Assembly (NCBI RefSeq): GCF_051020975.1
Contig: NW_027478162.1
Coordinates: 24,056,001-24,120,000 of the forward strand
From: Osmia lignaria lignaria
Lineage: Eukaryota; Arthropoda; Insecta; Hymenoptera; Megachilidae
DNA: 64,000 nucleotides
Direction of reading: 5' to 3'
Each line of letters opens with the position of its first letter. Within the stretch, counting starts at the first letter, position 1. Below are positions 52,157-60,836 of the stretch, piece by piece. The notes beneath the pieces are model-generated. The model made no database searches. It was not told where the DNA came from and was given only the letters and a program-made list of their open reading frames with translations. Both the position numbers and the translations under genes were made by a program.

Positions 52157-54088
52157 AGCGAGCTATGGCAAAATGTTAAGAGACCTTTTTTGTAGAGAAT
52201 TCAGTTTCCTACTTTTTATGTTCTATGATATTTTTCGATCAGATGCGTAGTTCTCGAGATATATCAAGATATTTAAAAGTTCCGAAGCCGCACCAACATA
52301 ATAGAGATACAGAAACACCGTGGCCCCTTTCTTTGAGATAACTCTGCACTATTGCGAGCTGCAAATGCCACTTCCAGCTTAGCTGTGCAGAAGAAGAACA
52401 TCAAGAAGAAGAAATATCTCGAAATATGTCCGTCAGGCCCCTTCCCTTGAGATAAATCTGCAAATATCTCGGAAACGAAGAGAGCTATGGCAAAATGTTA
52501 AGAGACCTTTTTTGTAGAGAATTATGTTTCCTACAATTTATGTTCTATGATATTTTTTGATCAGCAGCGTAGTTTTCGAGATATATCGAGATATTTAAAA
52601 GTTCCGAAGCCGCACCAACATAATAGAGATACAGAAACACCGTGGCCCCTTTCTTTGAGATAACTCTGCACTATTGCGAGCTGCAAATGCCACTTCCAGC
52701 TTAGCTGTGCAGAAGAAGAACAACAAGAAGAAGAAATATCTCGAAATATGTCCGTTAGGCCCCTTCCCTTGAGATAAATCTGCTAATATCTCGGAAACGA
52801 AGAGAGCTATGGCAAAATGTTAAGAGACCTTTTTTGTAGAGAATTAAGTTTCCTACTTTTTATGTTCTATGATATTTTTTGATCAGATGCGTAGTTCTCG
52901 AGATATATCAAGATATTTAAAAGTTCCGAAGCCGCACCAACATAATAGAGATACAGAAACACCGTGGCCCCTTTCTTTGAGATAACTCTGCACTATTGCG
53001 AGCTGCAAATGCCACTTCCAGCTTAGCTGTGCAGAAGAAGAACAACAAGATGAAGAAATATTTCGAAATATGTCCGTTAGGCCCCTTCCCTTGAGATAAA
53101 TCTGCAAATATCTCGGAAACGAAGAGAGCTATGGCAAAATGTTAAGAGACATTTTTTGTAGAGAATTAAGTTTCCTACTTTTTATGTTCTATGATATTTT
53201 TTGATCAGATGCGTAGTTCTCGAGATATATCAAGATATTTAAAAGTTCCGAAGCCGCACCAACATAATAGAGATACAGAAACACCGTGGCCCCTTTGTTT
53301 GAGATAACTCTGCACTATTGCGAGCTGTAAATGCCACTTCCAGCTTAGCTGTGCAGAAGAAGAACAACAAGAAGAAGAAATATCTCGAAACATGTCCGTC
53401 AGGCCCCTTCCCTTGAGATAAATCTGCAAATATCTCGGAAACGAAGCGAGCTATGGCAAAATGTTAAGAGACCTTTTTTGTGGAGAATTAAGTTTCCTAC
53501 TTTTTATGTTCTATGACATTTTTTGATCAGATGCGTAGTTCTCGAGATATATCAAGATATTTAAAAGTTCCGAAGCCGCACCAACATAATAGGGATACAG
53601 AAACACCGTGGCCCCTTTCTTTGAGATAACTCTGCACTATTGCGAGCTGTAAATGCCACTTCCAGCTTAGCTGTGCAGAAGAAGAACAACAAGAAGAAGA
53701 AATATCTCGAAATATGTCCGTCAGGCCCCTTCCCTTGAGATATATCTGCAAATATCTCGGAAACGAAGCGAGCTATGGCAAAATGTTAAGAGACCTTTTT
53801 TGTAGAGAATTATGTTTCCTACAATTTATTCTCTATGATATTTTTTGGTCAGAAGCGTAGTTTTCGAGATATATCGAGATATTTAAAAGTTCCAAAGCCG
53901 CACCAACATAATAGAGATACAGAAACACCGTGGCCCCTTTCTTTGAGATAACTCTGCACTAGTGCGAGCCGCAAATGCCACTTCCAGCTTAGCTGTGCAG
54001 AAGAAGAACAACAAGAAGAAGAAATATCTCGAAATATGTCCGTCAGGCCCCTTCCCTTGAGATAAATCTGCAAATATCTCGGAAACGA
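52157..54088 (+). repeat. 6-mer higher-order repeat a-b-c-d-e-f, copy 1 (monomers 163-168)
   Basis: Type a with AACATCAAG, b ending TCTGCTAATATC, c with CAAGATGAAG, d with CCCTTTGTTTGAG and GAAACATG, e with TTTTGTGGAG and AATAGGGATAC, f with TTATTCTCTATG, TTTTTTGGTCAG and GTTCCAAAGCC. Monomer b here has the private change GATCAGCAGCG. Total 1,932 bp. Confidence 0.94.
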
Positions 54089-56020
54089 AGCGAGCTATGG
54101 CAAAATGTTGAGAGACCTTTTTTGTAGAGAATTAAGTTTCCTACTTTTTATGTTCTATGATATTTTTTGATCAGATGCGTAGTTCTCGAGATATATCAAG
54201 ATATTTAAAAGTTCCGAAGCCGCACCAACATAATAGAGATACAGAAACACCGTGGCCCCTTTCTTTGAGATAACTCTGCACTATTGCGAGCTGCAAATGC
54301 CACTTCCAGCTTAGCTGTGCAGAAGAAGAACATCAAGAAGAAGAAATATCTCGAAATATGTCCGTCAGGCCCATTCCCTTGAGATAAATCTGCAAATATC
54401 TCGGAAACGAAGAGAGCTATGGCAAAATGTTAAGAGACCTTTTTTGTAGAGAATTATGTTTCCTACAATTTATGTTCTATGATATTTTTTGATCAGAAGC
54501 GTAGTTTTCGAGATATATCGAGATATTTAAAAGTTCCGAAGCCGCACCAACATAATAGAGATACAGAAACACCGTGGCCCCTTTCTTTGAGATAACTCTG
54601 CACTATTGCGAGCTGCAAATGCCACTTCCAGCTTAGCTGTGCAGAAGAAGAACAACAAGAAGAAGAAATATCTCGAAATATGTCCGTTGGGCCCCTTCCC
54701 TTGAGATAAATCTGCTAATATCTCGGAAACGAAGAGAGCTATGGCAAAATGTTAAGAGACCTTTTTTGTAGAGAATTAAGTTTCCTACTTTTTATGTTCT
54801 ATGATATTTTTTGATCAGATGCGTAGTTCTCGAGATATATCAAGATATTTAAAAGTTCCGAAGCCGCACCAACATAATAGAGATACAGAAACACCGTGGC
54901 CCCTTTCTTTGAGATAACTCTGCACTATTGCGAGCTGCAAATGCCACTTCCAGCTTAGCTGTGCAGAAGAAGAACAACAAGATGAAGAAATATTTCGAAA
55001 TATGTCCGTTAGGCCCCTTCCCTTGAGATAAATCTGCAAATATCTCGGAAACGAAGAGAGCTATGGCAAAATGTTAAGAGACATTTTTTGTAGAGAATTA
55101 AGTTTCCTACTTTTTATGTTCTATGATATTTTTTGATCAGATGCGTAGTTCTCGAGATATATCAAGATATTTAAAAGTTCCGAAGCCGCACCAACATAAT
55201 AGAGATACAGAAACACCGTGGCCCCTTTGTTTGAGATAACTCTGCACTATTGCGAGCTGTAAATGCCACTTCCAGCTTAGCTGTGCAGAAGAAGAACAAC
55301 AAGAAGAAGAAATATCTCGAAACATGTCCGTCAGGCCCCTTCCCTTGAGATAAATCTGCAAATATCTCGGAAACGAAGCGAGCTATGGCAAAATGTTAAG
55401 AGACCTTTTTTGTGGAGAATTAAGTTTCCTACTTTTTATGTTCTATGACATTTTTTGATCAGATGCGTAGTTCTCGAGATATATCAAGATATTTAAAAGT
55501 TCCGAAGCCGCACCAACATAATAGGGATACAGAAACACCGTGGCCCCTTTCTTTGAGATAACTCTGCACTATTGCGAGCTGTAAATGCCACTTCCAGCTT
55601 AGCTGTGCAGAAGAAGAACAACAAGAAGAAGAAATATCTCGAAATATGTCCGTCAGGCCCCTTCCCTTGAGATATATCTGCAAATATCTCGGAAACGAAG
55701 CGAGCTATGGCAAAATGTTAAGAGACCTTTTTTGTAGAGAATTATGTTTCCTACAATTTATTCTCTATGATATTTTTTGGTCAGAAGCGTAGTTTTCGAG
55801 ATATATCGAGATATTTAAAAGTTCCAAAGCCGCACCAACATAATAGAGATACAGAAACACCGTGGCCCCTTTCTTTGAGATAACTCTGCACTAGTGCGAG
55901 CCGCAAATGCCACTTCCAGCTTAGCTGTGCAGAAGAAGAACAACAAGAAGAAGAAATATCTCGAAATATGTCCGTCAGGCCCCTTCCCTTGAGATAAATC
56001 TGCAAATATCTCGGAAACGA
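54089..56020 (+). repeat. 6-mer higher-order repeat a-b-c-d-e-f, copy 2 (monomers 169-174)
   Basis: Exact order of copy 1. I noticed only three differences over 1,932 bp: GGCCCATTCCC in a, GATCAGAAGCG (not CAGCAGCG) and CCGTTGGGCC in b. This is the most homogeneous pair in the window along with the 7-mer. Confidence 0.94.
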
Positions 56021-56342
56021 AGCGAGCTATGGCAAAATGTTGAGAGACCTTTTTTGTAGAGAATTAAGTTTCCTACTTTTTATGTTCTATGATATTTTTT
56101 GATCAGATGCGTAGTTCTCGAGATATATCAAGATATTTAAAAGTTCCGAAGCCGCACCAACATAATAGAGATACAGAAACACCGTGGCCCCTTTCTTTGA
56201 GATAACTCTGCACTATTGCGAGCTGCAAATGCCACTTCCAGCTTAGCTGTGCAGAAGAAGAACATCAAGAAGAAGAAATATCTCGAAATATGTCCGTCAG
56301 GCCCCTTCCCTTGAGATAAATCTGCAAATATCTCGGAAACGA

Positions 56343-56661
56343 AGAGAGCTATGGCAAAATGTTAAGAGACCTTTTTTGTAGAGAATTAAGTTTCCTACTT
56401 TTTATGTTCTATGATATTTTTCGATCAGATGCGTAGTTCTCGAGATATATCAAGATATTTAAAAGTTCCGAAGCCGCACCAACATAATAGAGATACAGAA
56501 ACACCGTGGCCCCTTTCTTTCAGATAACTATGCACTATTGCGAGCTGCAAATGCCACTTCCAGCTTAGCTGTGCAGAAGAACAACAAGAAGAAGAAATAT
56601 CTCGAAATATGTCCGTCAGGCCCCTTCCCTTGAGATAAATCTGCAAATATCTCGGAAACGA
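56343..56661 (+). repeat. Monomer 176, 319 bp: inherited triplet deletion
   Basis: Shares with monomer 133 both the missing GAA triplet and TTTCAGATAACTATGCAC, 43 monomers away. Its left part differs (TTTTTCGATCAG), so the copied block began inside the monomer. Confidence 0.85.
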
Positions 56662-56983
56662 AGAGAGCTATGGCAAAATGTTAAGAGACTTTTTTTGTAG
56701 AGAATTAAGTTTCCTACTTTTTATGTGCTATGATATTTTTTGATCTGATGCGTAGTTCTCGAGATATATCAAGATATTTAAAAGTTCCGAAACCGCACCA
56801 ACATAATAGAGATACATAAACACCGTGACCCCTTTCTTTGAGATAACTCTGCACTAGTGCGAGCCGCAAATGCCACTTCCAGCTTAGCTGTGCAGAAGAA
56901 GAACAACAAGAAGAAGAAATATCTCGAAATATGTCCGTCAGGCCCCTTCCCTTGAGATAAATCTGCAAATATCTCGGAAACGA
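56662..56983 (+). repeat. Monomer 177: mosaic monomer with a converted patch
   Basis: The flanks match monomer 134 (GACTTTTTTTGTAG, TTTGATCTGATGCG on the left; GTCCGTCAGG on the right). Between them, positions 56792, 56817 and 56828 carry the three alleles of the 136/153 type (GAAACCGC, GATACATAAAC, CCGTGACCCC). The pattern left-134, middle-136, right-134 is that of a short gene conversion tract. Confidence 0.82.
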
Positions 56984-58915
56984 AGCGAGCTATGGCAAAA
57001 TGTTAAGAGACCTTTTTTGTAGAGAATTAAGTTTCCTACTTTTTATGTTCTATGATATTTTTTGATCAGATGCGTAGTTCTCGAGATATATCAAGATATT
57101 TAAAAGTTCCGAAGCCGCACCAACATAATAGAGATACAGAAACACCGTGGCCCCTTTCTTTGAGATAACTCTGCACTATTGCGAGCTGGAAATGCCACTT
57201 CCAGTTTAGCTGTGCAGAAGAAGAACAACAAGAAGAAGAAATATCTCGAAATATGTCCGTTAGGCCCCTTCCCTTGAGATAAATCTGCAAATATCTCGGA
57301 AACGAAGAGAGCTATGGCAAAATGTTAAGAGACCTTTTTTGTAGAGAATTATGTTTCCTACAATTTATGTTCTATGATATTTTTTGATCAGCAGCGTAGT
57401 TTTCGAGATATATCGAGATATTTAAAAGTTCCGAAGCCGCACCAACATAATAGAGATACAGAAACACCGTGGCCCCTTTCTTTGAGATAACTCTGCACTA
57501 TTGCGAGCTGCAAATGCCACTTCCAGCTTAGCTGTGCAGAAGAAGAACAACAAGAAGAAGAAATATCTCGAAATATGTCCGTTAGGCCCCTTCCCTTGAG
57601 ATAAATCTGCTAATATCTCGGAAACGAAGAGAGCTATGGCAAAATGTTAAGAGACCTTTTTTGTAGAGAATTAAGTTTCCTACTTTTTATGTTCTATGAT
57701 ATTTTTTGATCAGATGCGTAGTTCTCGAGATATATCAAGATATTTAAAAGTTCCGAAGCCGCACCAACATAATAGAGATACAGAAACACCGTGGCCCCTT
57801 TCTTTGAGATAACTCTGCACTATTGCGAGCTGCAAATGCCACTTCCAGCTTAGCTGTGCAGAAGAAGAACAACAAGATGAAGAAATATTTCGAAATATGT
57901 CCGTTAGGCCCCTTCCCTTGAGATAAATCTGCAAATATCTCGGAAACGAAGAGAGCTATGGCAAAATGTTAAGAGACATTTTTTGTAGAGAATTAAGTTT
58001 CCTACTTTTTATGTTCTATGATATTTTTTGATCAGATGCGTAGTTCTCGAGATATATCAAGATATTTAAAAGTTCCGAAGCCGCACCAACATAATAGAGA
58101 TACAGAAACACCGTGGCCCCTTTGTTTGAGATAACTCTGCACTATTGCGAGCTGTAAATGCCACTTCCAGCTTAGCTGTGCAGAAGAAGAACAACAAGAA
58201 GAAGAAATATCTCGAAACATGTCCGTCAGGCCCCTTCCCTTGAGATAAATCTGCAAATATCTCGGAAACGAAGCGAGCTATGGCAAAATGTTAAGAGACC
58301 TTTTTTGTGGAGAATTAAGTTTCCTACTTTTTATGTTCTATGACATTTTTTGATCAGATGCGTAGTTCTCGAGATATATCAAGATATTTAAAAGTTCCGA
58401 AGCCGCACCAACATAATAGGGATACAGAAACACCGTGGCCCCTTTCTTTGAGATAACTCTGCACTATTGCGAGCTGTAAATGCCACTTCCAGCTTAGCTG
58501 TGCAGAAGAAGAACAACAAGAAGAAGAAATATCTCGAAATATGTCCGTCAGGCCCCTTCCCTTGAGATATATCTGCAAATATCTCGGAAACGAAGCGAGC
58601 TATGGCAAAATGTTAAGAGACCTTTTTTGTAGAGAATTATGTTTCCTACAATTTATTCTCTATGATATTTTTTGGTCAGAAGCGTAGTTTTCGAGATATA
58701 TCGAGATATTTAAAAGTTCCAAAGCCGCACCAACATAATAGAGATACAGAAACACCGTGGCCCCTTTCTTTGAGATAACTCTGCACTAGTGCGAGCCGCA
58801 AATGCCACTTCCAGCTTAGCTGTGCAGAAGAAGAACAACAAGAAGAAGAAATATCTCGAAATATGTCCGTCAGGCCCCTTCCCTTGAGATAAATCTGCAA
58901 ATATCTCGGAAACGA

Positions 58916-60203
58916 AGCGAGCTATGGCAAAATGTTGAGAGACCTTTTTTGTAGAGAATTAAGTTTCCTACTTTTTATGTTCTATGATATTTTTTGATCA
59001 GATGCGTAGTTCTCGAGATATATCAAGATATTTAAAAGTTCCGAAGCCGCACCAACATAATAGAGATACAGAAACACCGTGGCCCCTTTCTTTGAGATAA
59101 CTCTGCACTATTGCGAGCTGCAAATGCCACTTCCAGCTTAGCTGTGCAGAAGAAGAACATCAAGAAGAAGAAATATCTCGAAATATGTCCGTCAGGCCCC
59201 TTCCCTTGAGATAAATCTGCAAATATCTCGGAAACGAAGAGAGCTATGGCAAAATGTTAAGAGACCTTTTTTGTAGAGAATTATGTTTCCTACAATTTAT
59301 GTTCTATGATATTTTTTGATCAGAAGCGTAGTTTTCGAGATATATCGAGATATTTAAAAGTTCCGAAGCCGCACCAACATAATAGAGATACAGAAACACC
59401 GTGGCCCCTTTCTTTGAGATAACTCTGCACTATTGCGAGCTGCAAATGCCACTTCCAGCTTAGCTGTGCAGAAGAAGAACAACAAGAAGAAGAAATATCT
59501 CGAAATATGTCCGTTGGGCCCCTTCCCTTGAGATAAATCTGCTAATATCTCGGAAACGAAGAGAGCTATGGCAAAATGTTAAGAGACCTTTTTTGTAGAG
59601 AATTAAGTTTCCTACTTTTTATGTTCTATGATATTTTTTGATCAGATGCGTAGTTCTCGAGATATATCAAGATATTTAAAAGTTCCGAAGCCGCACCAAC
59701 ATAATAGAGATACAGAAACACCGTGGCCCCTTTCTTTGAGATAACTCTGCACTATTGCGAGCTGCAAATGCCACTTCCAGCTTAGCTGTGCAGAAGAAGA
59801 ACAACAAGATGAAGAAATATTTCGAAATATGTCCGTTAGGCCCCTTCCCTTGAGATAAATCTGCAAATATCTCGGAAACGAAGAGAGCTATGGCAAAATG
59901 TTAAGAGACATTTTTTGTAGAGAATTAAGTTTCCTACTTTTTATGTTCTATGATATTTTTTGATCAGATGCGTAGTTCTCGAGATATATCAAGATATTTA
60001 AAAGTTCCGAAGCCGCACCAACATAATAGAGATACAGAAACACCGTGGCCCCTTTGTTTGAGATAACTCTGCACTATTGCGAGCTGTAAATGCCACTTCC
60101 AGCTTAGCTGTGCAGAAGAAGAACAACAAGAAGAAGAAATATCTCGAAATATGTCCGTCAGGCCCCTTCCCTTGAGATAAATCTGCAAATATCTCGGAAA
60201 CAA
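58916..60203 (+). repeat. Monomers 184-187: a-b-c-d, last partial copy of the 6-mer
   Basis: Types a, b, c and d in order; b shares CCGTTGGGCC with monomer 170, linking this copy to 6-mer copy 2. Type d (187) keeps AGACATTTTTTG and CCCTTTGTTTGAG but lacks GAAACATG and exits with GAAACAAAGAGAG, which marks where the higher-order pattern ends. Confidence 0.9.
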
Positions 60204-60554
60204 AGAGAGCTATGGCAAAATGCTAAGAGACCTTTTTTGTAGAGAATTATGTTTCCTACAATTTATGTTCTATGATATTTTTTGATGAGAAGCGTAGTTC
60301 TCGAGATATATCGAGATATTTAAAAGTTCCGAAGCCGCACCAACATAATAGAGATACAGAAACACCGTGGCCCCTTTCTTTGAGATAACTCTGCACTAGT
60401 GCGAGCCGCAAATGCCACTTCCAGCTTAGCTGTGCAGAAGAAGAACAACAAGAAGAAGAAATATCTCGAAATATGTCCGTCAGGCCCCTTCCCTTGAGAT
60501 ATATCTGCAAATATCTCGGAAACGAAGCGAGCTATGGCAAAATGTTAAGAGACC

Positions 60555-60605
60555 TTTTTTGTAGAGAATTAAGTTTCCTACTTTTTATGTTCTATGATAT
60601 TTTTT
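60555..60605. other. Two T6 tracts 45 bp apart (example from monomer 189)
   Basis: T6 runs lie at 60555-60560 and 60600-60605, with a T5 run between them (CCTACTTTTTATG). A start-to-start spacing of 45 bp is a little over four helical turns. Phased A/T tracts are known to favour intrinsic curvature and to influence nucleosome placement. The arrangement recurs in most monomers; one monomer (75, at 23827) has lost a T from the first tract. A structural role is inference. Confidence 0.6.
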
Positions 60606-60690
60606 GATCAGATGCGTAGTTCTCGAGATATATCAAGATATTTAAAAGTTCCGAAGCCGCACCAACATAATAGAGATACAGAAACACCGT

Positions 60691-60721
60691 GGCCCCTTTC
60701 TTTGAGATAACTCTGCACTAT
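60691..60721 (+). repeat. Internal duplication, copy A (example from monomer 189)
   Basis: GGCCCCTTTCTTTGAGATAA followed by CTCTGCACTAT matches a second stretch 114 bp downstream. Through the shared TGCA, 24 of the first 27 bases agree. Just upstream, both copies also have a GAAA run leading into CCGT and then GGCCCC. This suggests the 322-bp monomer was assembled from shorter related modules before it was amplified. Confidence 0.7.
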
Positions 60722-60760
60722 TGCGAGCTGCAAATGCCACTTCCAGCTTAGCTGTGCAGA
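60712..60760. other. Nested stem-loop (example from monomer 189)
   Basis: The outer arms TCTGCAC (60712-60718) and GTGCAGA (60754-60760) are perfectly complementary. Inside them, AGCTGCAA (60726-60733) and TTCCAGCT (60741-60748) pair with one mismatch around the 7-nt loop ATGCCAC. A linked haplotype present in many monomers (for example 42, 53, 100, 135) reads AGCTGGAA with TTCCAGTT, which repairs the inner mismatch but creates another two bases further down. Whether it folds in DNA or RNA is untested. Confidence 0.6.
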
Positions 60761-60781
60761 AGAAGAACAACAAGAAGAAGA
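60758..60781. other. 24-bp purine-rich mirror repeat (example from monomer 189)
   Basis: The stretch built from AGAAGAAGAACA followed by ACAAGAAGAAGA reads the same in both directions along one strand. It has no T on the plus strand and only two C residues, both near the centre. Purine-rich mirror repeats are the sequence class associated with intramolecular triplex (H-DNA) formation; the central C residues would weaken this. The tract is also where the two independent-looking monomers with 3-bp deletions lost a triplet. Confidence 0.75.
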
Positions 60782-60804
60782 AATATCTCGAAATATGTCC
60801 GTCA

Positions 60805-60836
60805 GGCCCCTTCCCTTGAGATAAATCTGCAAATAT
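60805..60836 (+). repeat. Internal duplication, copy B (example from monomer 189)
   Basis: GGCCCCTTCCCTTGAGATAA followed by ATCTGCAAATAT is the downstream partner of the stretch at 60691. The copies differ at three of the first 27 bases (two T/C and one C/A). The offset is 114 bp in every monomer checked (for example 2098 and 2212 in monomer 7). Confidence 0.7.

Larger units (their letters stand above)
56021..58915 (+). repeat. 9-mer: 6-mer with three monomers inserted after a (monomers 175-183)
   Basis: Monomer 175 is type a. Monomers 176-178 correspond to 133-135 (319-bp monomer, TTTGATCTGATGCG monomer, AGCTGGAA monomer). Then b-c-d-e-f follow as 179-183. Monomer 179 shares GATCAGCAGCG with monomer 164, linking it to 6-mer copy 1. 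The block is 2,895 bp because of the 3-bp deletion in 176. Confidence 0.92.

Noticed and set aside
60536..60660. Possible Pol III A box (TGGCAAAATGT) and B box (GTTCCGAAGCC), hinting at a tRNA-derived SINE
   Set aside because: The A-like site has a mismatch, the B-like site needs a one-base insertion, they are over 100 bp apart, and a T6 terminator-like tract lies between them.
60736..60785. GAA-rich tract as a trinucleotide microsatellite
   Set aside because: Length is fixed across the array apart from one triplet deletion shared by two related monomers, so it is part of the monomer rather than an unstable microsatellite.
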